Shown one piece after another: positions 1 to 6,288 of a stretch of DNA of 36,064 nucleotides. How positions within the stretch are numbered: the stretch's first letter is position 1; every line of letters begins with the position of its first letter. Position numbers and translations under genes: made by a program. The stretch comes from RDXT01 sp033765305 (GTDB lineage Bacteria; Bacteroidota; Bacteroidia; J057). Location: NCBI GenBank assembly GCA_033765305.1, contig JANRID010000064.1, positions 1 to 36,064 on the forward strand, in the 5' to 3' direction. The notes beneath the pieces are model-generated. The model saw nothing but the letters and a program-made list of their open reading frames with translations, was not told the origin of the DNA and did not search any database.

Positions 1-136
1 GTATTGAGTATTGAGTATTGAGTATTGAGTATTGAGTATTGAGTATTGAGTATTGAGTATTGAGTATTGAGTATTGAGTATTGAGTATTGAGTATTGAGT
101 ATTGAGTATTGAGTATTGAGTATTGAGTATTGAGTA
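1..136. repeat. Perfect 7-bp tandem repeat (GTATTGA)19
   Basis: Nineteen complete, identical copies of GTATTGA fill bases 1-133, followed by a partial GTA. The array starts at the first base of the window, so its true length is unknown. Because 7 is not a multiple of 3, every reading frame cycles through the same seven codons: the plus strand has a TGA in each 21-base cycle, whereas the minus strand is open in all frames (Ser-Ile-Leu-Asn-Thr-Gln-Tyr). I see no sign that it is coding. Perfect identity suggests recent expansion by strand slippage. Confidence 0.98.
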
Positions 137-241
137 AGAGCCTCCTTAAGGGGGTTGGGGGTGCAGACGGGCTTGCAGGCCCGACGGCTGAGCGGAAGCA
201 AAGCATCAAGCGAAAGCCTTTGGCCTACCACGCACTCCCCC
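137..241. other. Non-coding spacer between two heptamer arrays
   Basis: This GC-rich stretch separates the perfect array (1-136) from the degenerate array (242-316). I see no convincing gene. It contains a short inverted repeat, CGGGC at 168-172 and GCCCG at 179-183 with a six-base loop. The short plus-strand open frame running from 130 to 360 reads through repeat and into the antisense of tolC, so it is not a gene. Together with the arrays, this makes 1-314 the only stretch over 300 bases without a gene. Confidence 0.6.
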
Positions 242-316
242 TACGCCCTACCCACTACCCACTACCCACTACTCACTACCATCTTCCTACTTCCTACTTG
301 ATACTTGATACTCACT
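242..316. repeat. Degenerate heptamer array abutting tolC
   Basis: Read on the minus strand, this is a run of seven-base units of the form AGTAnnn: AGTAGTG, AGTATCA (twice), AGTAGGA (twice), AGATGGT, AGTGAGT, AGTGGGT (three times). The 7-base period is kept while the last three bases vary. The array begins exactly at the end of tolC, whose TAG stop (315-317) lies in the first AGTAGTG unit. The same unit vocabulary is found at 35874-36040. Confidence 0.88.
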
Positions 317-1580
317 ACTCTTCCATCGTCCTCAGCTGCACCGCCGCCTGCATCCGCTGAATCACATGCACCTCCCGCTGCAGCTGCGCCTGCACCATCG
401 CCTGAAACTCCTTCGTGTAGTCAGATACCGTTCTGACCCCGTTTTCCACCTGGGCCGAAGCCAGCTTCACCACCTCCGACTGCAGGCGGATAATCGCATC
501 GTCCCGGCCGAGCACGGAGTCGATCCCGCCCAGAAGCGACAGGTCGCGCTGGCGGCCTGCCAGCAGCGTCTGATCCAGCTGCTCGCGGCGGATTTCAGCC
601 TGTCGCTGCTGCACCCCGAGCAGCTCACGTTCGCGGGCCGTCACCCGCCAGTCCCAGGGCGCCCAAGAGACCCGCAGCCCCACGAGGTAGTAGGCGCTGA
701 GATTGGTATTGAGGAAGTTATAGGGGTTGGGCTGGCCGGCGCCTGCCTGGAGGAAGAGGCCTGCCTTGGGCATCTGCTGCACCCGGAGCGACTGCGCGCG
801 CAGGTCGAGCTGGCGCAGCTGCAGGTCGATGAGGCGGTATTCCGGGCGGCGGTACACGGGCGCAGGCTCCACGGCAGGAAGCGCTGCGGGCATGGCCAGC
901 GCCGCGGACTCCGCCTCGGGCAGGCCGGTCCAGGCGGCCAGCATGCGCCGAAGGCCGACAAGCTCGGAGGCTGCCTGAATCTGCTGCTGCTCCAGCTGCA
1001 GCAGCTGCTTGTCGAGCAGCAGCAGGTCGCTGCGCAGCAGAATGCCGTTGCGGACCGCCGATTCGAGCGCGCCGCGCCGCTGGCGCAGATCGGCCTGGGC
1101 TTCCTGGAGGATGGCAGCCTGGCGCTCCATCAGCAGCACGCCGAAGAAGAGGCTGTTGACGGTTTCGTTCAGCTTGCGCAGCTCTACATCCCGCTGGGCC
1201 TCGTTTACCTGCGGCGTCAGCAGGTTCAGGGCGCGGGCATAGCGGACGGCACCTCCGTCGTAGAGCGTCTGCTGGGCATCCAGCCCCAGGCGGTACTGAA
1301 ACTGCGGCGCTTCGATGGGCTCCATGCCGGGCATGAAAGCCGGGATGCTCACGGCGTCGGACTGGTAGGTGGCCTGGCCGGCGAGCGACAGCTGCGGCAG
1401 CCAGCGGGCAGCGAAGTTTTCGTCCAGCAGCCGGGCAGCCGACGCATCCAGCGCAGCCTGGGCCTGGAGCGGGCTGCGGGCACGCGCAGCTTCGTAACAG
1501 CGCTCCAGCGTCAGCGGCTGGCCCCAGGCCGTCGCAGCCCACAGCAGCAGGGCGGAGAAAGGCGCAATGACTTTAATCAT
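315..1580 (-). CDS. TolC-family outer membrane efflux protein
   Basis: Outer-membrane factor of a tripartite efflux or type I export system, forming a trimeric beta-barrel and periplasmic helical tunnel. The 421-residue product begins with a cleavable signal peptide ending near WGQ (about residue 21) and has the long Gln/Leu/Arg-rich amphipathic helices typical of the two OEP repeats. Length matches the family. It lies 37 bases downstream of a tetR gene on the same strand and is probably co-transcribed with it. The usual partners (HlyD-type adaptor and ABC, RND or MFS pump) are not found on either side: the next thing downstream is repeat DNA, so it must work with a pump encoded elsewhere or beyond the window. 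The stop codon is contributed by a heptamer repeat unit. Confidence 0.93.
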   Translation of the reverse strand: MIKVIAPFSALLLWAATAWGQPLTLERCYEAARARSPLQAQAALDASAARLLDENFAARWLPQLSLAGQATYQSDAVSIPAFMPGMEPIEAPQFQYRLGLDAQQTLYDGGAVRYARALNLLTPQVNEAQRDVELRKLNETVNSLFFGVLLMERQAAILQEAQADLRQRRGALESAVRNGILLRSDLLLLDKQLLQLEQQQIQAASELVGLRRMLAAWTGLPEAESAALAMPAALPAVEPAPVYRRPEYRLIDLQLRQLDLRAQSLRVQQMPKAGLFLQAGAGQPNPYNFLNTNLSAYYLVGLRVSWAPWDWRVTARERELLGVQQRQAEIRREQLDQTLLAGRQRDLSLLGGIDSVLGRDDAIIRLQSEVVKLASAQVENGVRTVSDYTKEFQAMVQAQLQREVHVIQRMQAAVQLRTMEE

Positions 1581-1585
1581 TTTGC

Positions 1586-1601
1586 TTAACTTTTTGGTTA
1601 A
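1586..1601. promoter_or_regulatory. Palindrome upstream of tolC, possible TetR operator
   Basis: TTAAC-N6-GTTAA is a perfect inverted repeat in the 37-base gap between tetR and tolC, five bases before the tolC start. It shares the half-site GGTTAA with the palindrome over the tetR start at 2266-2283. TetR proteins bind short palindromes as dimers, so autoregulation is plausible, but the site could equally be a chance hairpin. Confidence 0.3.
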
Positions 1602-1617
1602 TATCGGGGCAAAAAAA

Positions 1618-2274
1618 TTATTCCTGCTCAGGCGCCGGAGGCTGAATGGCCTGCATCACAAACTGCGGCACCACCAGCCGGCGCGCATCCACAAACTGAT
1701 CGAAGTCGGCATCGGTCATGTTCATCATCCGCATCAGCAGCGGACGGGCGATATAGGGGAAAATTGTCATAGCCATGGTGTTGATGATCAGGTGCCTGGG
1801 GTCAACAGGCCGGATTTTCCCGGCGCTCATCTCGTTGAGCATCTGGTGAATGAACTGCATGGCCAGCTGCCCGGGCTGGGCAGGATTGTCCGTGATGAAG
1901 CGCTTCGCAAACTGGTCCGGATCGGACTGGATGGCATTGAGCACGAAGATGGGCAGGTGCGGATGCTCCCTGAGCAGGTCGGTGTAGAAGGAGACAAATC
2001 CGCGGATCTTGGCTTCGACCGGCTCCGGGCCGGACAGCAGCGCAGCAATTTTGGGAAAGAACTGGTGGAAGGCTTCTTCGAAAATGCGCTGAAACAGCTG
2101 CTCTTTCGAGCGGAAATAGTAATGCAGGAGCGCCTTGTTGATCCCTGCCTCCTCCGCAATTTCCGCCATCCGGGCCCCGCCCAGCCCTTTCTGGTAAAAT
2201 ACCTTCCGCGCCGCATCCAGAATCCGGCGCTCGGTGCTCTCTTCCCCTGGATTCTGATCAACAAGTTTATCCAT
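1618..2274 (-). CDS. TetR/AcrR family transcriptional regulator
   Basis: DNA-binding ligand-responsive repressor. The 218-residue product has the classic TetR N-terminal domain: helix 1 with ILDAARKVFYQKG (residues about 18-30), then the helix-turn-helix MAEIAEEAGINKALLHYYF (36-54) followed by SKEQL. The C-terminal 140 residues form the variable helical ligand domain; no ligand can be read from sequence. It precedes tolC on the same strand, which suggests control of efflux. The ATG at 2274 puts the HTH at the usual distance from the N-terminus and lies inside an 18-bp near-palindrome (2266-2283) that may be its own operator. It is divergent from the lipoprotein gene at 2381. Confidence 0.95.
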   Translation of the reverse strand: MDKLVDQNPGEESTERRILDAARKVFYQKGLGGARMAEIAEEAGINKALLHYYFRSKEQLFQRIFEEAFHQFFPKIAALLSGPEPVEAKIRGFVSFYTDLLREHPHLPIFVLNAIQSDPDQFAKRFITDNPAQPGQLAMQFIHQMLNEMSAGKIRPVDPRHLIINTMAMTIFPYIARPLLMRMMNMTDADFDQFVDARRLVVPQFVMQAIQPPAPEQE

Positions 2275-2283
2275 ATGGTTAAA
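2266..2283. promoter_or_regulatory. Near-perfect palindrome over the tetR start codon
   Basis: TTTATCCATATGGTTAAA is symmetric at 16 of 18 positions, centred on CATATG, and contains the tetR ATG (2272-2274). It overlaps the position expected for the -33 region of the divergent plus-strand promoter (TTA at 2279-2281). Position and symmetry fit a TetR operator that would repress both tetR-tolC and perhaps the divergent gene. Seen: the symmetry. Inferred: the binding. Confidence 0.4.
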
Positions 2284-2307
2284 TCATACGGCGAATAAAT
2301 AGCTTTG
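2279..2307 (+). promoter_or_regulatory. Putative Bacteroidota-type promoter for the endonuclease lipoprotein
   Basis: TAGCTTTG at 2300-2307 matches the Bacteroidota -7 consensus TAnnTTTG exactly. A weak -33 element (TTA at 2279-2281, consensus TTG) lies 18 bases upstream. A start near 2313 would give a leader of roughly 65-70 bases before the ATG at 2381. Confidence 0.45.
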
Positions 2308-2380
2308 TTTTCATCCGTGCAAGCCCGAGCAAAAATTTTTTTATTTTTCCCCCGCATTCATCTGCATTCATCTCCCGATC

Positions 2381-3460
2381 ATGCTGCGTCTCCTGCATAC
2401 CTTTCTCAGCCTCCCCATCCTGCTTGCCTGCAGTTCCGGCCCCGCACAGGCGCCCGGCCAACAGCCCGCCGCTTCCGCCTCCCGCAGCCTGCCCGATCCC
2501 GGCGGCCAGGAACTGACGGTGGCCTTTTACAACATCGAAAACCTCTTCGACACCCAGGACGACCCGAAGACCGACGATGCCGAATGGCTGCCTGGCTCGG
2601 AGGTGAAGTGGGACGATGCCAAGTACCGCATCAAGCTGAGCCGCATGGCTGAAGCAATCGCCAGCATCGGATCCGGCGGCCCCGACCTGCTGGGCGTCGC
2701 CGAGGCCGAAAACGAAGCGGTGCTCCGCGATCTGGCCGCCCAGCCTGCCATCGCAGCCCGCAAGTACCAGGTTGCCCATGTGGAATCGGAGGATGAGCGC
2801 GGCATCGATGTAGCCCTGCTGTACGATCCGGCGAAGTTCCGCTTCGAGTCGCTGAAGGCCTACCAGGTGGACCTGCCCGGCGAAGACGACCGCACCCGGC
2901 CGGTGCTGGCTGTCGGCGGCAAGGCCGGCGGCGAATGGCTCTATGTGCTGGTCAACCATTGGCCCTCCCGCAGCGAGGGCCAGCAGGAGTCCGAGCCCAA
3001 CCGCCTAGCGGCGGCCCGCACCGCCCTGCAGGCGGTCTCCGAGATCCGCAGCCAGCGCAAGGATGCGCATGTGATCCTGATGGGCGATTTCAACGACGAC
3101 CCCCACAATGCCAGCATCGCCGAGGTCCTCGGCGCCCGCAGCGCCCCCGCCCAGCTGCCTGCCGGCAGCCTCTTCAACTGCATGGCCGCCCTCCACAATC
3201 CGGAATCTGCCGGCACCCTGACCTATCAGGGCAAATGGAACCTCTTCGACCAGATCATCATCAGCGAATCCCTCCTGCGGCCTGGCGCGAAGCTCCAATA
3301 CGTGAGCGGCTCCGCCGCGATCCACAATCCCGAATTCCTCCAGGTGGGCGGCGACGGGCGCTCCAAGGATGCCCCCCGGCGCGCCATCTACCGCGGCGAG
3401 TTCCAGGACCGGGGCTACAGCGATCATTTCCCGGTTTATATCCGCCTCTCCACCCGGTAA
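2381..3460 (+). CDS. Endonuclease/exonuclease/phosphatase family lipoprotein
   Basis: Member of the EEP (DNase I-like) metal-dependent phosphoesterase fold; the substrate (nucleic acid or phospho-ester) cannot be assigned. The product has 359 residues with a lipoprotein signal, lipobox ILLAC with Cys17, so it should be membrane-anchored and face the periplasm or outside. Fold motifs visible: NIENLFD (51-57) with the metal-binding Asn/Glu region, an R-G-I-D-V-A segment after strand 5, GDFNDDP (235-241) holding the catalytic Asp/Asn pair, and the terminal SDHFP (347-351) with the catalytic Asp-His. All catalytic positions appear intact. It is followed after 12 bases by another lipoprotein gene on the same strand. 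Confidence 0.92.
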   Translation: MLRLLHTFLSLPILLACSSGPAQAPGQQPAASASRSLPDPGGQELTVAFYNIENLFDTQDDPKTDDAEWLPGSEVKWDDAKYRIKLSRMAEAIASIGSGGPDLLGVAEAENEAVLRDLAAQPAIAARKYQVAHVESEDERGIDVALLYDPAKFRFESLKAYQVDLPGEDDRTRPVLAVGGKAGGEWLYVLVNHWPSRSEGQQESEPNRLAAARTALQAVSEIRSQRKDAHVILMGDFNDDPHNASIAEVLGARSAPAQLPAGSLFNCMAALHNPESAGTLTYQGKWNLFDQIIISESLLRPGAKLQYVSGSAAIHNPEFLQVGGDGRSKDAPRRAIYRGEFQDRGYSDHFPVYIRLSTR

Positions 3461-3472
3461 CGCCTGCTGCGT

Positions 3473-5572
3473 ATGCGCCGCCAGATCCTGTGGCAGGCCA
3501 GTCTTGCCTGCCTGGTGTTAGCCGCCTGCAGCCGCCCGGCCCCGCCTGCTTTGCCGGAGCCCGGCACCAGCATCCTTGAGTCCGGATTCCGGGCCGAACT
3601 CGTTGCTGCCGAGCCGCAGACCGTGGCGCCGGTGGCCTTGACTTTCGACGAGGACGGCCGCATGTACGTGGCAGAAATGTACGGCTTCATGACCGATACC
3701 CTCGGCAGCGAGGAGCACCTGCCCAGCGGCCGCATCATCCGGCTCGAAGACCGCGACGGCGACGGCTTCGCCGAAACCTCCGATGTGCTGCTCGACAGCC
3801 TTGTGCTGCCCCGCGCCCTGCTTTGGGCCTGGGGCGGGCTGCTCTACGCCGAGCCGCCGGCGCTTTGGTTTGTACCCGTGCAGCAGGGCAGGCCCGGCCC
3901 GCGCCAGCTTATCGACAGCGCCTATGCCGTCGGGGGCAATGTGGAGCATCAGCCCAACGGCCTGTTCCTCGCCCTCGACAACTGGATCTACAATGCCAAA
4001 GGCGAATACCGCTACCGGCGGGACAGCACCGGGCACTGGCTGAAGGAACGCACCGATTTCCGGGGGCAATGGGGCATCGCCCAGGACGAGGCCGGCAGGC
4101 TGATGTACAACGACAATTCCAACGCCCTGCTGGGCGACTGGCTGCCGCCCCGCGCTGTGCCGGCCGGCAGCCTGGCACCCGCACCGGCCTTGTACAACCG
4201 GCGCATCGCCCCCGACACCCTCACCTGGCCCATCCGCCCCAACACCGGCATCAACCGGGGCTATCTGCCTCATATGCTCGACTCCGCCGGACGGCTCCGG
4301 CGCTTCACCTCCGTGTCGGGCGTGGCCGTGTACCTGGGCGACCGCTATCCGGAGGCCTACCGGGGCAATATCTTCGTGCCCGAGCCGGCGGGTAATTTCA
4401 TCCGGCGGCTGATCCCCGCCGAAACCGATTCGGGGCCTTCGGCCCGGCCGGCGCAGCCCGGCACCGAGTTCTGGGCCTCCACCGACGAGCGCTTCCGCCC
4501 GGTGACGATCTGCAACGGGCCGGATGGCACGCTCTATGTGCTGGATTTCCACCGGGGCATCCTGCAGCACAAGACTTACCTGACCAGCTATCTGCGGGGG
4601 GAGATCCGGAAGCGGAACCTGACGCAGCCGCTGGACCAGGGGCGGATTTACCGAATTGTGCATGCGCAGAGCGGGCGCAGGCCCCTGCTGCGGCTTTCGC
4701 GCGCCAGCGATGGCGAGCTGGCCGGATACCTGAGCTATGCCGACGGCTGGCTGCGCAGCCAGGCGCAGCGCCTGCTCATCGAGCGGCGGGCGCATGGGCA
4801 GGCCAGCGCGCTGGAATCGCTGGCCCTGCATGCGCCGCAGGCGGTGACCCGCCTGCACGCGCTCTGGACCCTCGAAGGGCTGGGACGCCTGCGGCCCGCG
4901 CTGCTGGCGCAGCTGTGCAGGCAGGCAGGCCCGCAGACGGCAGCGCATGCGCTGCTGGCAGCCGCCCAGCTGCGCGTGCAGGAAGAGATCCTGCCGCTGG
5001 CCGACACCCTGGCCCGGCATCCGGCGCCGATGGTGCGCTGGGCGCTGGCGGTGTATGCATCGGGACTGGAAGGGGCAGCCGGCCATGCGCTGCGGACGCA
5101 GCTGGCCGCGCGCTGGCCGCAGGACCACGCCGCGCTCCAGGCGCTGGCACCGCCGCAAAGCGCCGCACCGGAACAGACCTCAGAGCCCTCGGAGCATGGA
5201 GCCCTGCTCTACACGCGCTGGTGCGCCGGCTGCCACGCGCCCGACGGGCGGGGAGTGGCCTATGCAGCCCCGCCGCTGCGCGGCTCCGAATGGGTGCAGG
5301 GCCCGCCGGAGCGCCTGATCCGCATCCTCCTCCACGGAATGGAAGGGCCGGTCGCAGTGGCGGGCGTCCGCTACGCACCGCCGGACATCCAGCCCTCGAT
5401 GCCGGGGCTGGCCGCCAATCCCGAATGTACGGATACCGAACTGGCCGCCCTGGTCAGCTGGCTGCGGGGCTCCTGGGGGCATGAGGCCGGCGAGGTGCCC
5501 GCGGAGTTCATCCGGAAGGTGCGCGGACAGCACGCGGGGCGCACCGCGCCCTGGCGGGCGGAAGACCTGTAA
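3473..5572 (+). CDS. Lipoprotein with sugar-dehydrogenase-like propeller, HEAT-like helices and C-terminal cytochrome c
   Basis: Probable periplasmic, membrane-anchored redox enzyme. The 699-residue product starts with a lipoprotein signal (LAAC, Cys19). Residues about 35-400 resemble the PVC-type membrane-bound dehydrogenase propeller: repeated DGRMYVAEMYG- and DGTLYVLDFHRG-like strands. Residues about 405-560 are Ala/Leu/Arg-rich helices like HEAT repeats. The C-terminus is a single c-type cytochrome domain with haem-binding CAGCH (584-588), then DGRG, and a probable axial Met643 in PSMPGL. This architecture is common in Bacteroidota and Planctomycetota, where substrates are often sugars or alcohols, but no substrate is assigned here. 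It is likely in an operon with the preceding lipoprotein gene. Confidence 0.88.
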   Translation: MRRQILWQASLACLVLAACSRPAPPALPEPGTSILESGFRAELVAAEPQTVAPVALTFDEDGRMYVAEMYGFMTDTLGSEEHLPSGRIIRLEDRDGDGFAETSDVLLDSLVLPRALLWAWGGLLYAEPPALWFVPVQQGRPGPRQLIDSAYAVGGNVEHQPNGLFLALDNWIYNAKGEYRYRRDSTGHWLKERTDFRGQWGIAQDEAGRLMYNDNSNALLGDWLPPRAVPAGSLAPAPALYNRRIAPDTLTWPIRPNTGINRGYLPHMLDSAGRLRRFTSVSGVAVYLGDRYPEAYRGNIFVPEPAGNFIRRLIPAETDSGPSARPAQPGTEFWASTDERFRPVTICNGPDGTLYVLDFHRGILQHKTYLTSYLRGEIRKRNLTQPLDQGRIYRIVHAQSGRRPLLRLSRASDGELAGYLSYADGWLRSQAQRLLIERRAHGQASALESLALHAPQAVTRLHALWTLEGLGRLRPALLAQLCRQAGPQTAAHALLAAAQLRVQEEILPLADTLARHPAPMVRWALAVYASGLEGAAGHALRTQLAARWPQDHAALQALAPPQSAAPEQTSEPSEHGALLYTRWCAGCHAPDGRGVAYAAPPLRGSEWVQGPPERLIRILLHGMEGPVAVAGVRYAPPDIQPSMPGLAANPECTDTELAALVSWLRGSWGHEAGEVPAEFIRKVRGQHAGRTAPWRAEDL

Positions 5573-5591
5573 ATCAGCTATTTGGGAAGAT

Positions 5592-6068
5592 TCAGGGGAT
5601 CAGCAGCTCGCTGTCGTCTAGCAGATCCAGGAGCCCCTCGGGATAGACGCGGATGCCGCCCTGCAGCAGATCCGCCACCGGCTTCCACTGCGCGCGCGGG
5701 CCGCTGCCCTGCTGCAGCGATTCCTGGTGATACGGGTGCTTGCGGAGGAACTGCCCTTCAAACAGAAATACAATCTCATGGGTGCGTTTGCCGCCTTCAG
5801 TTAGCACCTGCTCCGCAGGGCCCAGGAAGGTAAGCGAGCCGATTTCCTCGCCCAGTTCGTCCCGGATTTCCCGCCGGATCGCCTCCCAGGTGTATTCCCC
5901 GAATCCGACCGAGCCTCCCGGCAGGCAGTAGCCTACCGAGCCGTCAGCAGCCGGCTGCTCCAGAAGGAGGATATCGTGATCACGCCGGAACACACAGCGG
6001 ACCACCGGCCGGATCTGGCCCTGCTCCTGCACTTTTTTTGTAGGCTGAATCGCGAACATATGGGACAA
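5592..6068 (-). CDS. NUDIX hydrolase
   Basis: Hydrolase of nucleoside-diphosphate-linked substrates, 158 residues. The Nudix box runs from about Gly52 to Glu74: G-x5-E (52-58), then REIRDELGE (66-74). One consensus Glu is replaced by Asp (residue 70), a conservative change. The segment before the box (VVRCVFRRDHDILLLEQ) is the usual first strands of the fold, and the Pro-Gly-Gly-Ser motif fits. The start at 6068 (MSHM) or the second Met three residues later are both possible. The gene is convergent with the cytochrome-fusion gene and stands alone. The specific substrate is unknown. Confidence 0.92.
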   Translation of the reverse strand: MSHMFAIQPTKKVQEQGQIRPVVRCVFRRDHDILLLEQPAADGSVGYCLPGGSVGFGEYTWEAIRREIRDELGEEIGSLTFLGPAEQVLTEGGKRTHEIVFLFEGQFLRKHPYHQESLQQGSGPRAQWKPVADLLQGGIRVYPEGLLDLLDDSELLIP

Positions 6069-6098
6069 GACGGATAGAGAACTCGAGCAAGTTCAATC

Positions 6099-6106
6099 CA
6101 AAAATA
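6099..6106 (-). promoter_or_regulatory. Putative -7 element for the Nudix gene
   Basis: On the minus strand this reads TATTTTTG, an exact match to TAnnTTTG, about 30 bases before the start codon at 6068. No good TTG is seen at the -33 position, so support is partial. Confidence 0.35.
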
Positions 6107-6126
6107 GTCAGTACATGAAAGAAAGC

Positions 6127-6145
6127 ACCGCCGAAACGCGGCGGT
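6127..6145. terminator. GC-rich hairpin in the gap after the peptidase gene
   Basis: ACCGCCG (6127-6133) pairs perfectly with CGGCGGT (6139-6145) around a five-base loop. On the minus strand it is followed by GCTTTCTTTC, a loose pyrimidine tract, so it may end transcription coming from the long minus-strand run that finishes with the peptidase gene (6289), though it lies about 145 bases beyond that stop. The rest of 6146-6288 shows no gene. Confidence 0.4.
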
Positions 6146-6288
6146 TCATTACACCGGAGGTTGTGCCTGCCAGCCCGCGCAAGCCGGTGATTATCAAACA
6201 TTCAACATGCATTGCGGGAAAAGGGCCCGGGCAGCCGGTCCAAATCTTCAGGATTTAATCAAAATCTTACATCCGGAGCCTCCCCCGG

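Noticed and set aside
1..133. Minus-strand frame through the heptamer array encoding a seven-residue repeat
   Set aside because: Being open in all frames follows from the 7-base unit lacking stops on that strand; there is no start, ribosome site or continuation into a gene.
130..360. 76-residue plus-strand open frame next to the repeats
   Set aside because: It runs through the degenerate heptamers and the antisense of tolC, and its Pro/Thr/Tyr-rich composition simply translates the repeat.
366..1589. 407-residue plus-strand open frame
   Set aside because: Antisense shadow of tolC with His/Gln/Leu-rich composition and no recognisable domain.
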